Shown here one piece after another: positions 45,447-54,131 of a stretch of 64,000 bases of DNA. Within the stretch, counting starts at the first letter, position 1; each line of letters opens with the position of its first letter. Below the pieces are notes generated by a model, which was not told the origin of the DNA, did no database searches, and worked only from the letters and a program-made list of their open reading frames with translations. The position numbers and the translations under genes are program-made. This DNA comes from Bombiscardovia nodaiensis (GTDB lineage Bacteria > Actinomycetota > Actinomycetes > Actinomycetales > Bifidobacteriaceae), in the NCBI GenBank assembly GCA_033127725.1, contig AP026798.1, forward strand, positions 1,550,001 to 1,614,000. Reading direction: 5' to 3'.

Positions 45447-46814
45447 ATGCTCACGACTATGGCCATTCGCGCGGCCTTCGGACCGGACGCCAATGAGGCC
45501 GGCTTGGCTGGCGGACACGGCGGCGGCTCAGCAGGCTCGGCACCCGCGGGCGCAGACCTGGACCAGCCCAAACCTTTGAGCGAACTGCCCCGTTTGGCCC
45601 GAGACACCACCGCTGAGGACCCCTGGCCCGTCTCTGTGCTGAGCCAAAAGTACCACGACGCCGTGGCCCGCTGGCCCGGAGCTTGGGTCGAGGGCCAGAT
45701 TGTGGAAATCAACACCCGCCGGGCCGGATCCGCCTATCTGACCGTGCGCGACAACTTTGAGGACATATCCGTCTCCGTCATGGGCTTCCGCACGTTCGCC
45801 GCCAAGGCCCGAGATTTCCGCCAGGGCGACCGAGTGGTGGTACACGGCAAGCCCGACCTATGGGTCAAGCAGACGCGCTTGAGTTTCATGGCCGACGACA
45901 TCCGCCGGGTGGGCAAGGGCGACTTAAAAGAGCAGATTGAGCAGCTGCGCCGCCTCCTCAAGGGCGAAGGCCTCTTCGATGCGGAAAACAAGGTGCCCCT
46001 GCCCGAATTCCCCCAGCGCATCGGCCTGATTTGTGCCCCCCAGGCTCGTGCGGAGGGCGATGTGATTACCAACGCCCGCCTGCGCTGGCCCACTATCGAG
46101 TTCTCTGTAGTTCACGCGCATGTGCAGGGGCCGCAGTGCCCGCCAGAAGTAGTGGCGGCCATTCAAAAGTTGGATGCCGACCCGAGCGTGGACGTGATTA
46201 TTGTGGCCCGAGGCGGCGGCTCCTTTGAGGACCTGCTTGGCTTCTCCGACGAGAGTGTCGTGCGCGCTACTGCCGACTGCCAAACGCCCATCGTCTCAGC
46301 TATTGGCCACGAGGATGACTGGACACTGATTGACCTGGCAGCCGACCTGCGCGCCTCCACCCCCACCGACGCCGCCAAACGCGTGGTGCCCGATCTGGTG
46401 GAGCAGGAAGGCATTGTTGCCGAGGCACGCTTGCGCATTGAGTCGCGCATTCAGGCCCTGGTAGAGAACGAAACCCGCCTGATTGAGGGCTATGCCAACC
46501 GACCCAGCCTCACCCAGCCGCAGACCATGCTCGACAAGCCGCAGCGCCTGGTGGACGAGGCCAAGGTGCGCTTGGACATCTCCCTGCGCCGGATTGTGGA
46601 CGACGCCTCATTGACCGTCGAGAAGCTGCAATCCTCGCTCACGGCCCTCTCCCCCCAGTCAACCCTGGAACGAGGGTACGCGGTGGTGCAGGTGGCCGAC
46701 GGGAGCGTGGCCGCGCGGGCGGATGCCATACCCGACGGAGCCAAGCTCAAAGTCACCCTCAAGCAAGGGGCCTTAGAAGCCACTAAAACCGCGACTTTGG
46801 CAGACGAGCGGTAG
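45447..46814 (+). CDS. xseA: Exodeoxyribonuclease VII large subunit
   Basis: Catalytic subunit of exonuclease VII, which degrades single-stranded DNA in mismatch repair and recombination. An N-terminal OB-fold (about 50-150, with YLTVRDNFEDISVSVMGF) is followed by the nuclease core with VIIVARGGGSFEDLLGFSDE and SAIGHEDDWTLIDLAADLRASTPTDAA. The C-terminal coiled-coil is shorter than in E. coli, and the C-terminal segment SPQSTLERGYAVV is typical. The protein is 455 residues long. GGGAGG before the ATG at 45447 selects this start over upstream in-frame codons. xseB follows 105 nt downstream. Confidence 0.95.
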   Translation: MLTTMAIRAAFGPDANEAGLAGGHGGGSAGSAPAGADLDQPKPLSELPRLARDTTAEDPWPVSVLSQKYHDAVARWPGAWVEGQIVEINTRRAGSAYLTVRDNFEDISVSVMGFRTFAAKARDFRQGDRVVVHGKPDLWVKQTRLSFMADDIRRVGKGDLKEQIEQLRRLLKGEGLFDAENKVPLPEFPQRIGLICAPQARAEGDVITNARLRWPTIEFSVVHAHVQGPQCPPEVVAAIQKLDADPSVDVIIVARGGGSFEDLLGFSDESVVRATADCQTPIVSAIGHEDDWTLIDLAADLRASTPTDAAKRVVPDLVEQEGIVAEARLRIESRIQALVENETRLIEGYANRPSLTQPQTMLDKPQRLVDEAKVRLDISLRRIVDDASLTVEKLQSSLTALSPQSTLERGYAVVQVADGSVAARADAIPDGAKLKVTLKQGALEATKTATLADER

Positions 46815-46834
46815 GTCGGCCCTAAGCGTCGTAG

Positions 46835-46860
46835 GTGTATGCACATACGTATACACACAT
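46835..46860. repeat. 26-nt alternating purine-pyrimidine tract between xseA and xseB
   Basis: All 26 bases alternate purine and pyrimidine. It includes the inverted repeat GTGTAT (46835-46840) and ATACAC (46851-46856). It is the longest of three such tracts in the window. Confidence 0.5.
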
Positions 46861-46919
46861 CCGATCCAAGCAGTCCATCCAGTAGAATCAAAGACCAGCA
46901 CAACACGAAGGAGCCCATC

Positions 46920-47261
46920 ATGGCAGCAGATGCAGCAGAAGGCAAGCAGAAAGTGCAAGAGAACGAGCAGGGCGGGGCGCAGCAAGCCGAGCCGCTCGCT
47001 TCGACCCTGAGCGACAAAGAGCGCGAAACCATCGCCAAACTCCCCTACGAGCAGGCGCGCGACCAGCTCATTCAGGCCGTGCAAGCCCTAGAAGCGGGCG
47101 GCTTAGACCTGGATGCCTCCATGCGCCAGTGGGAAATCGGTGAAGCCCTGGCCAAGCGAGCCCAGGAGCTCCTGGGCCAGGTGCGCGCCAAGTTGGATGC
47201 CGCTCAGGCTGAGCAGGCCTCCGCCGGCGCCTCCGCAGGCACGCAATCCAACCTGGAGTAG
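46920..47261 (+). CDS. xseB: Exodeoxyribonuclease VII small subunit
   Basis: A 113-residue protein. The conserved XseB core LPYEQARDQLIQAVQALEAG and LDLDASMRQWEIGEALAKRAQELL lies at about residues 40-90, flanked by Ala/Gln/Glu-rich tails. It forms a helical bundle that binds XseA and regulates the nuclease. AAGGAG at 46907-46912 sets the start. The 105-nt gap from xseA, with an alternating purine-pyrimidine tract, is wider than in most xse operons. Confidence 0.93.
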   Translation: MAADAAEGKQKVQENEQGGAQQAEPLASTLSDKERETIAKLPYEQARDQLIQAVQALEAGGLDLDASMRQWEIGEALAKRAQELLGQVRAKLDAAQAEQASAGASAGTQSNLE

Positions 47262-47313
47262 GCTTAGCAAGGCTCCGCCTGGCAACCGGCAGAACTACGT
47301 TCGTTAAGTAGCC

Positions 47314-48339
47314 CTACTCGTTAACCCAGATCGTGCCAACGAGCGCCCGGTGGTCCGAGCCTGGAATGGAGAGGGTTTTGAGCTGGCCCGCCTGGATCCC
47401 GCGGTCCATCACAATGTGGTCAATGCCCGCAAAAGGCGGCAGCCAAGCCCTGTCTGCTGGCCAGGTGAGCGTGAAACCATGGCCCGAATACTGGGCCGCG
47501 TCTTGGAAGCGGTCACCGAGCATGTCTCGAAAGGGCGCGTGATCCAAGGTCGCGTTGAAGTCGCCCATAAAAATGTAGCGGGTGTGCGTGTGCGCTCTCA
47601 TGTCGCCGATTTCGTCCAGGCTCCGCTTCCACCTGCCCCACTGACCAGGTGAAGGCGAAGTAGTATGTACGCAGACAAAGCGAATGTCCGTATCTTGGCC
47701 AAAGGTCACCGTTCCCGCCGGCATCTGGGAGGCCGAGGAGTTCACATCGTCTCGGGCGGGCGAGCCCAGAGGCGTGAGGGAGAACAGGCCGTTACCATAT
47801 TTGTGGTCGGCCGAGGAGATTTTAGAGTAGGGCAAGTACTCGTGAATTCCAGCCCTTTCCAAGCGAGCGATGAAGGCGTCAGTGGTTTCCTGCAGGGCCA
47901 GGACTTCCACCCGATTCTCGCGCACAGCATCCACAATCGCTTGAGCGTCGGCCCTACCCTTGTACACGTTCGCCGTCATCACACGCGCCGCCCGGTCGTG
48001 CTTATTAGGGTGCTCAGCCGCCCCAGCTGCCAGGGCTTGGGTCGGCAGCTGGGGCTGGTCCGCAAACAATGGCAGTTGCCAAGACACCCCTAAACACAGG
48101 CAGACGAGCGCCAGCAAGGCAGTCAACCACCGGCGCGAGAGCAGGGAAAGGACCAGCGCCAGCAGAGCCGCTAGCGCATACCAGGGTGTGAGAGAAACCA
48201 GCTCCGGCATAAAGGGCCAGTCCGCGTACTGACTGGGCAGGTAGTGGGCAAGCGAGCCAAGTATGGCTGCCAGCCCTAAGAGCCGCGCCAACACAGTTAG
48301 CACCAATCGCACTCCCGGCTTCCTCCCAGCTCTTGCCAT
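47314..48339 (-). CDS. Membrane-anchored endonuclease/exonuclease/phosphatase family protein
   Basis: Three N-terminal membrane helices (about residues 10-95) carry a C-terminal EEP domain on the outside or at the membrane. Catalytic motifs are MTANVYKG (Asn), LQETTD (Glu), MGDFNAT (Asp, Asn), GIDHIV (Asp) and SDHRALVG (His). EEP enzymes hydrolyse phosphodiesters in nucleic acids or phospholipids such as sphingomyelin. This membrane-tethered type is common in actinobacteria and its substrate is unknown. AGGGG favours the ATG at 48339 over the GTG two codons upstream. It converges on xseB. Confidence 0.87.
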   Translation of the reverse strand: MARAGRKPGVRLVLTVLARLLGLAAILGSLAHYLPSQYADWPFMPELVSLTPWYALAALLALVLSLLSRRWLTALLALVCLCLGVSWQLPLFADQPQLPTQALAAGAAEHPNKHDRAARVMTANVYKGRADAQAIVDAVRENRVEVLALQETTDAFIARLERAGIHEYLPYSKISSADHKYGNGLFSLTPLGSPARDDVNSSASQMPAGTVTFGQDTDIRFVCVHTTSPSPGQWGRWKRSLDEIGDMRAHTHTRYIFMGDFNATLDHAPFRDMLGDRFQDAAQYSGHGFTLTWPADRAWLPPFAGIDHIVMDRGIQAGQLKTLSIPGSDHRALVGTIWVNE

Positions 48340-48570
48340 CCACACCCCTAAAACATGTATTTGATCTGTTTGCTGACCACATGATTCTCGCCCAAACCCA
48401 TGACGAGCACAGCCCCGGTTGTCTATTTACCAGTTCAACAACAGAACTACTACTTTCTGCCTGCCCATGACTCTATACACATAATAACCGCCACAAAACC
48501 AGTGTTTAAGTTTAGGTAACAGAGATGTACTTCATAACGAGCGGAGAGGATTCCACTGCCCATGAGCTCG

Positions 48571-48595
48571 TGATACAGTAGACGCAGTTGGGGAA
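48571..48595 (+). promoter_or_regulatory. Promoter and GTTGGGGAA leader core of RCC1 protein gene C
   Basis: An extended -10 TGaTACAGT (48571-48579) is followed after 7 nt by GTTGGGGAA (48587-48595), the core shared with the leaders of genes A and B. The leader is shorter than in A and B (about 48 nt from core to ATG). Confidence 0.45.
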
Positions 48596-48634
48596 AGTAT
48601 TTAAGTATTCATCTACTTTTGGGGATATGCAACA

Positions 48635-51205
48635 ATGACTACACGTATACATATGCTGGCTCGACTGGTAGGAGCAGTCGTTGTAAGTACGTTATTTCTT
48701 ATGCCAACGTTGGCTCAGGCTCAGGGAATATCAGAACAGACAGAAAATCGACTATCTCCTCGAGGATCGGAAAACAGCAATCTTCTAGCCCCAAATGTCC
48801 AGGGGGGGGGGTCAGCTGGTGTCGTCACCGCTAACGCTCAACAGCTCGTCGACACCCTACTTTCCGGCAATTCTATCTCCGTTTCCAACGTCAAATTAAC
48901 GGGTTCGCCCCAAGCTGTAGGAATTTTTAGTAATGCTCAAGCAACTATTGGAGTAAACGACGGGGTATTGTTGTCCACCGGCAACGCTTTAACAGGAGTC
49001 GAAAATCTGAGAACTGCTGGTGATAACGATATCAATACAATTATTGGTGCTACGAACAGTTACGATGCCGTCTCTCTCGAGTTCGATTTCGTACCCACAA
49101 CTCCAACACTCACTTTTAAATATGTGTTTGGCTCACGCGAATATCCCCAATATGTGGGTACCCAATTCAACGACACTTTTGCATTTCTAGTCAATGGTGA
49201 AAATGTAGCTCTCATACCAGGCACATCTACCCCAGTGAGCATTAACAACGTAAACAATGGCAATGCATCGTACGTAGGCGCTAAAAATTCTGAGTACTTC
49301 ATAGATAATCGCGATAACAAACTCCCTGCCTTATCAGGCACTGCTTTTGGCGGCATCACCAAAATATTACCTATCCATGCAACAGTTAAGGCGAATCAAC
49401 CCAACCATATCAAGCTCGTTATTTCTGATTTAGGCGACCCTGTTTTGAATTCTTTCGTAGGCCTTCAGGCCAAGAGTTTTAAGGCCTCTTACCAAGTAAA
49501 GTTCGATCTTGGTGGAGCCAGCGGTACTCCTCCACCAGTCCAAGATGTAGCCGACGGCGACCCCGCTTCGCAGCCACCAGCACCCACTTGGGGCAGCTAT
49601 CAGTTTGCTGGCTGGTACACACAAGATGGCAAGCCCTACGACTTTAACAAGCCGGTAACTGGCAACATCACCCTTTACGCACACTGGAAAACATTGTCGT
49701 TTACCATTGCTCCCACTCGCGGCCCCACCTCTGGCAATACGCACGTGATTGTAGATGCTGAGCCAAAAGTCAGCATCACTTTTACACAAGTGAGCACCGG
49801 CATATACCACTCTCTCGCTATAGGCTCCGACGGGTATATATATGCCTGGGGGCGCAATGACTCTGGACAACTGGGCGACGGCACCACCACAGACAGAAAC
49901 GTTCCTATTCAGGTACAAACTCCTAGTGGAAAGAAATTTACCAAAGTTGTTGCGGGAGCCAACTCATCCTATGCTTTTTGCGAAGATGGAACCGTTTACG
50001 CATGGGGCTGGAACACAAGCGGCCAATTGGGAATCGGCAATATGAGCAACCAACTTACACCTATTGCGCTGCCGGTGCCCACAGGGGCAAGCGCTTATAA
50101 ACAAATCATTCCCGGCGGGCGCCACACACTCGCCGTTACCGCAGATGGAACAGCTTGGGCCTGGGGCAGTAACGCTTATGGTCAGCTGGGAGACGGCACC
50201 ACTATTCAGCGCTCCACCCCAGTGAGAGTTCAGTTACCTAACGGAGTAACTCATTTAGACAAGATCGCAGTCGGAGAATCACATACTCTAGCCATCGGCG
50301 ACAATGACCAGACATATGCATGGGGATCGAATCAATTTGGACAGCTGGGGACCCCGAGCGTGACGTTGGGCTCGCAGACCAATACGCCGACACCTGTGCA
50401 AATTCCCAACGGTTCCTTGAATTTCAAGCAAGTCTATGCTTCAGCCGATTGGTCTCTAGCCATCGACAACCGAGGAAAAATCTTCACCTGGGGTTTCAAC
50501 GGCGACAATGAGTTGGGAAACGGCAACACCACCAACCAGTCTACGCCCGTCGCACCCGCTCTGCCCAACACAACTACCTTCGACAGCGTGAGCCTCAGCG
50601 GCAACAGTGTGCTCGCTCTTGGAAGCGACCACCAGCTCTATGCTTGGGGCTATAACGCATTCGGACAGCTGGGCAACAAGATGCACACAAACCAAGCTAC
50701 TCCAATTGTGGTAACTTTGCCTGGTGGGCTGACACTCACTAATGTAATAGCAAGCAAAACTCACAGTATCGGAATAGACACTGAGGGTAAAATCTGGGCC
50801 TGGGGCGACAACCAATATGGCCAGCTAGGCGACGGAAAGGGAGGGGCGTCTGATAGCCACAGCGATATTCCTGCAGCAACAAAAACACCCCAACTTGTTG
50901 TCACTAATGTGCAATTTGACCACAACTACGGCACTGGTTTAACTGCCAACAGCGATGGCACCTGGGGCATCGACACCCCTGCACACGTATCTGGGCCAGT
51001 TGATGTCACTATCAGCTGGAAACTCGGCGCACAGCAGCAACCAAACTTTGTTATCCACTATGGATATACCTACTATTATTTATTGCCTCAAGCCGGTTCC
51101 TTCCCCACAGTACAGCTCGCCGGTATCGGTATCTTCGCTTTGTGCTCTACTGGTCTGCTAGCAGTGGCAACGTATAGGCTTTCTACAAGAAGTCGGCGTA
51201 ACTAA
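48635..51205 (+). CDS. RCC1-repeat surface protein C with choice-of-anchor L domain, phase-variable
   Basis: An 856-residue secreted protein in the ON frame. A signal peptide (about 1-32) is followed by the G10-encoded GGGS at residues 57-60. Next comes a choice-of-anchor L-like domain (about 70-285), recognised from SPQAVGIFSNA, GVLLSTGNA, YDAVSLEFDFVP, TFKYVFGSREYPQYV and NDTFAFLVNGENVALIPGT. An InlB-type repeat (QFAGWYTQDGKPYDF) and the linker FTIAPTRGPTSGNT precede one seven-unit RCC1 array. The C-terminus is LPQAG, a hydrophobic segment and STRSRRN. Compared with proteins A and B, the N-terminal propeller is replaced by a different module. Function unknown; surface binding is inferred. 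Confidence 0.88.
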   Translation: MTTRIHMLARLVGAVVVSTLFLMPTLAQAQGISEQTENRLSPRGSENSNLLAPNVQGGGSAGVVTANAQQLVDTLLSGNSISVSNVKLTGSPQAVGIFSNAQATIGVNDGVLLSTGNALTGVENLRTAGDNDINTIIGATNSYDAVSLEFDFVPTTPTLTFKYVFGSREYPQYVGTQFNDTFAFLVNGENVALIPGTSTPVSINNVNNGNASYVGAKNSEYFIDNRDNKLPALSGTAFGGITKILPIHATVKANQPNHIKLVISDLGDPVLNSFVGLQAKSFKASYQVKFDLGGASGTPPPVQDVADGDPASQPPAPTWGSYQFAGWYTQDGKPYDFNKPVTGNITLYAHWKTLSFTIAPTRGPTSGNTHVIVDAEPKVSITFTQVSTGIYHSLAIGSDGYIYAWGRNDSGQLGDGTTTDRNVPIQVQTPSGKKFTKVVAGANSSYAFCEDGTVYAWGWNTSGQLGIGNMSNQLTPIALPVPTGASAYKQIIPGGRHTLAVTADGTAWAWGSNAYGQLGDGTTIQRSTPVRVQLPNGVTHLDKIAVGESHTLAIGDNDQTYAWGSNQFGQLGTPSVTLGSQTNTPTPVQIPNGSLNFKQVYASADWSLAIDNRGKIFTWGFNGDNELGNGNTTNQSTPVAPALPNTTTFDSVSLSGNSVLALGSDHQLYAWGYNAFGQLGNKMHTNQATPIVVTLPGGLTLTNVIASKTHSIGIDTEGKIWAWGDNQYGQLGDGKGGASDSHSDIPAATKTPQLVVTNVQFDHNYGTGLTANSDGTWGIDTPAHVSGPVDVTISWKLGAQQQPNFVIHYGYTYYYLLPQAGSFPTVQLAGIGIFALCSTGLLAVATYRLSTRSRRN
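48802..48811 (+). repeat. G10 homopolymer, contingency tract in RCC1 protein C
   Basis: Ten G spanning the last base of codon 56 and codons 57-59. With 11 G the frame stops at TAA eight codons later. With 9 G it stops at TAA about 30 codons later. Both truncate the protein before any folded domain. Confidence 0.85.
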
Positions 51206-51350
51206 AAAGCCGACACGTATTCCCCGACTCGCTCAACTTTCACCGGAGCAGCGCTGATTCATATTACAAACAGACTCTCCAGATTGGTGACGACACAACT
51301 ATTCAGTCTTAAGCAACTGCCCAGCACCCGTGCTAGAGTAGTGTAGCGTT

Positions 51351-51423
51351 GCCCCGGTAGCTCAGGGGATAGAGCACTTCTCTCCTAAAGAAGGTGTCGT
51401 GCGTTCGAATCGCATCCGGGGCA
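51351..51423 (+). tRNA. tRNA-Arg (anticodon CCU)
   Basis: A complete cloverleaf: acceptor GCCCCGG/CCGGGGC, D-arm GCTC...GAGC, anticodon stem CTTCT/AGAAG around loop CTCCTAA (anticodon CCT, reads AGG), and T-loop TTCGAAT. The CCA end is not encoded. Confidence 0.95.
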
Positions 51424-51526
51424 CCCAGCTACTATTGATGTCCCCTTGCCTGGGGGATCAACGAAGATATTTTTATACGGTTTGCACGATTGCTTTTCGC
51501 TTCGGCGACAACTTGCCCAGCTGAGC

Positions 51527-52501
51527 CTACTTCATTATTCTGACTGACTTTCCCCTGTCCAGTAAAGCTTCGGCGGTACTTTGATCTGTCACTAGAGCCG
51601 AGATGTAACCACCCACCAAACAGGCTTTTATAGCTACCACCTTTTCGCTCCCCCAAGCCACTCCGATAACAAGCGGTATGTGGAGGAGGCGCTCAGGTTG
51701 AACCGAGATTGTTCTGTCCGAAAGCGGGGTATCAACTTGCTGGCCCTCTGCATTTACAAAGTGCCCGCACACCGTTCCCACCGCTCCGAGCTCCCGTATT
51801 TTCCTCACCATTTCCGGATTTACATAGGCATCGAAAACTGGACTCAACCTATCGTGTTCAACAGCTCCGATTCCTTCAATCGCCACATCCGCTCCCCCAC
51901 CCAACGCCAAGGCAGTAGCTATCTGTGGCTCTTGCCTCATCACCGTCGCTAAGTGCGCAGAAGATAACACCATAGGCACATGCAGCGCTGTCATGGTGCA
52001 GCCGAGCCTATCGGCAAGCATTCTACAGATGGCAGGCGAGTCAGTCATGGAATTCGATGGCGATAAAGCACCAACCATTTGAGCTACGTTAGCATTGGGC
52101 CAATCTCGCACGGGTACAGCTCGCACTGTAGCGGCCACCGCGCGGCCATTGGAAACTGTGATAAGACTGTCCGGCGACGACTGCTCAATGAGTAAGGATG
52201 CAGCATAGGCCGGGACCACGCCCGCAGGGTCTTGGCCTGGATTTACTTGAGCCACACGCGCAAACTTCAAGTTGTAAACACGCTTGAGCTCTTCTTCTAA
52301 ATACATTAAACGTTCGAGTGGGTGTCCAATCTCAATGCGGACTATTCCCATCCTCTTAGACTCTTGCAAAAGGCGTGACACTGTAGGTCGAGAATAGCCA
52401 ATTTTCTGGGCAATCTCCTGCTGAGTCATATCCTTTTGATAGTACATCCGCGCCACTTTGAGCACTGTCTCTATATATTCTCTTGACTCGTGCGTACTCA
52501 T
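51527..52501 (-). CDS. SorC/DeoR family sugar-binding transcriptional regulator
   Basis: An N-terminal helix-turn-helix (MTQQEIAQKIGYSRPTVSRL, about residues 25-45) is followed by the SorC effector domain with a phosphosugar-isomerase-like fold (LITVSNGRAVAATVRA, the LALGGGADVAIEGIGAV loop and VIGVAWGSEKVVAI). Effectors of this family are usually sugar phosphates. AGAGGAAG selects the ATG at 52501; the frame stays open further upstream. It diverges from a pentose utilisation operon, which it very probably controls. Confidence 0.9.
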   Translation of the reverse strand: MSTHESREYIETVLKVARMYYQKDMTQQEIAQKIGYSRPTVSRLLQESKRMGIVRIEIGHPLERLMYLEEELKRVYNLKFARVAQVNPGQDPAGVVPAYAASLLIEQSSPDSLITVSNGRAVAATVRAVPVRDWPNANVAQMVGALSPSNSMTDSPAICRMLADRLGCTMTALHVPMVLSSAHLATVMRQEPQIATALALGGGADVAIEGIGAVEHDRLSPVFDAYVNPEMVRKIRELGAVGTVCGHFVNAEGQQVDTPLSDRTISVQPERLLHIPLVIGVAWGSEKVVAIKACLVGGYISALVTDQSTAEALLDRGKSVRIMK

Positions 52502-52563
52502 TAGGATCTTCCTCTTCGTCATATATGCATGGTACGACAGCTTCATATCAAGCGCTGCACATT

Positions 52564-52776
52564 TGTTCAACTTCTCTAGCGATATTGCCCGATTAGCAAA
52601 TGTTCAACCTCAGACCAGCCCAATAGACCTAATATGGTAAGTCCATGCTACAGGTAGTGCGCTGATGTGCAAGGCATATTTTTTAAGTTGAACGTATGCT
52701 CACACATTACTGGCAAAGATGCCTCTTACTTTACTAGATTCACAATCAGCAGTCTCCCCGAACTCTGGCGTTCAAC
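52564..52776. promoter_or_regulatory. Cluster of TGTTCAAC repeats in the SorC/EIIC divergent region
   Basis: TGTTCAAC occurs at 52564-52571 and 52601-52608. A GTTGAAC inverted copy is at 52687-52693 and a GTTCAAC copy at 52770-52776. The 329-nt region separates the SorC regulator from its presumed target operon. Repeated short sites in such a region are typical of operators of a multimeric SorC protein. No gene is seen in the gap. Confidence 0.5.
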
Positions 52777-52830
52777 GAGAGCAAACAGGGCGGTTTGTTG
52801 GAAATTATTTTTGGAGAGAAAGGATTCAAG

Positions 52831-54093
52831 ATGACAGTGATTAACACCATAGTCGGCCTTGGCGCTGCTGTGATGATGCCCATCATCTTTTTCGTCGTAG
52901 GTCTGATTTTCCGCATGGGCATTGGCAAGTCTTTCAAAGCTGGTATGACCGTCGGAGTCGGATTTGTCGGGGTCAATATGGTCATCAACCTTCTGCTCGA
53001 CAATCTCGGACCAGCTTCTAAAGCTATGGTCAATCGGCTCGGTCTCCACCTCACCGTGGTTGACGTGGGCTGGCCTACCGCATCAACTATTGGTTGGGGC
53101 ACGCCCATCATGGTCGCTACCGTAGTTGGCTTCCTGGCCATCAACGCTCTCATGCTGGTAGCCAAGCTGACCAAGACTGTTGACGTAGATATTTTCAACT
53201 ACTGGATTTTTCTTCAGGTGGGAGCGACCGTTTTTGCCGTTACCAAAAACTTCTGGTTCTCAGTCATCCTCACTTGGGTAGTTTTTGCCATCGTTCTTAA
53301 GGTTGCAGATATAGCTGCCCCCTATATTCAGAAGCAATACAACCTCAAAGGAATCTCCTTCCCCCACTTGGCAGGCCTGGCTTGGACGCCATTCGCCATC
53401 GCCATCAACTGGATTATCGACCGCATCCCAGGCTTGAATAAAATCGACTTCAACCCTGAAAAGATTCAAAAGCGCTTCGGAGCTGTGGGCGAACCTGTCG
53501 TCATCGGATTCTTCCTAGGTCTGCTTATCGGTGTGATGGCTGGGTATTCCCCTGATAAGTTCATCACCTTGGCAGTCAATATCGCAGCGGCCATGGTACT
53601 CCTGCCTAAGATGATTGACGTTTTAATCTCCGGGCTCATCGAAGTACGGGATGCCGCCGAAAAGCAGCTCAAAATTTGGTTCCCAGACCGCGAGTTCTAC
53701 ATTGGCATGGACACAGCCCTGCTCATTGGCGAGCCCTCAGTCCTGGCAACTGGCCTCCTGCTCATCCCCGTCGCCATCCTCCTGGCTTTCATCCTGCCCG
53801 GCAACAAGATGCTACCTTTTGCAGACTTGGCTTCACTGACATTCTTGCTGGCCTTGGTCACGCCCTTTGTGCACCGCAACATGTTCAAGATGCTCATTGT
53901 TGGCACTATCAGCATTATTATCATCCTCTACGTGGGCACTAATATCGCGCCTTTCGTCACCCAGTCGGCCATAACCAGCGGCTTAAAGCTGCCCTCAGAT
54001 TTCTCGGCCATCAGCAACATGACTGGAGCTGTCAGCTCCTGGATTGGCTGGGTATCAGTCAAATTGGGGCAACTCTTCAACGCAATTGCCTAA
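52831..54093 (+). CDS. Orphan EIIC-type sugar transporter (galactitol IIC/GatC family)
   Basis: A 421-residue membrane protein with about ten helices. It matches the galactitol/pentitol PTS EIIC (GatC) family, with VVDVGWPTASTIGWGTP near residues 68-84, VGEPVVIGF near 215 and GMDTALLIGEPSVLATGLLL near 293-312. No EIIA or EIIB is encoded nearby, and a sugar kinase follows instead, so it may import free sugar without phosphorylating it. That is inference; EIIA/B proteins could be encoded elsewhere. GAGAAAGGA selects the ATG at 52831 rather than an in-frame codon 12 triplets upstream. The kinase starts 38 nt downstream. Confidence 0.88.
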   Translation: MTVINTIVGLGAAVMMPIIFFVVGLIFRMGIGKSFKAGMTVGVGFVGVNMVINLLLDNLGPASKAMVNRLGLHLTVVDVGWPTASTIGWGTPIMVATVVGFLAINALMLVAKLTKTVDVDIFNYWIFLQVGATVFAVTKNFWFSVILTWVVFAIVLKVADIAAPYIQKQYNLKGISFPHLAGLAWTPFAIAINWIIDRIPGLNKIDFNPEKIQKRFGAVGEPVVIGFFLGLLIGVMAGYSPDKFITLAVNIAAAMVLLPKMIDVLISGLIEVRDAAEKQLKIWFPDREFYIGMDTALLIGEPSVLATGLLLIPVAILLAFILPGNKMLPFADLASLTFLLALVTPFVHRNMFKMLIVGTISIIIILYVGTNIAPFVTQSAITSGLKLPSDFSAISNMTGAVSSWIGWVSVKLGQLFNAIA

Positions 54094-54131
54094 CGTCACT
54101 TCACACTTACTAGCAGCAAAGAAGTAGTATT

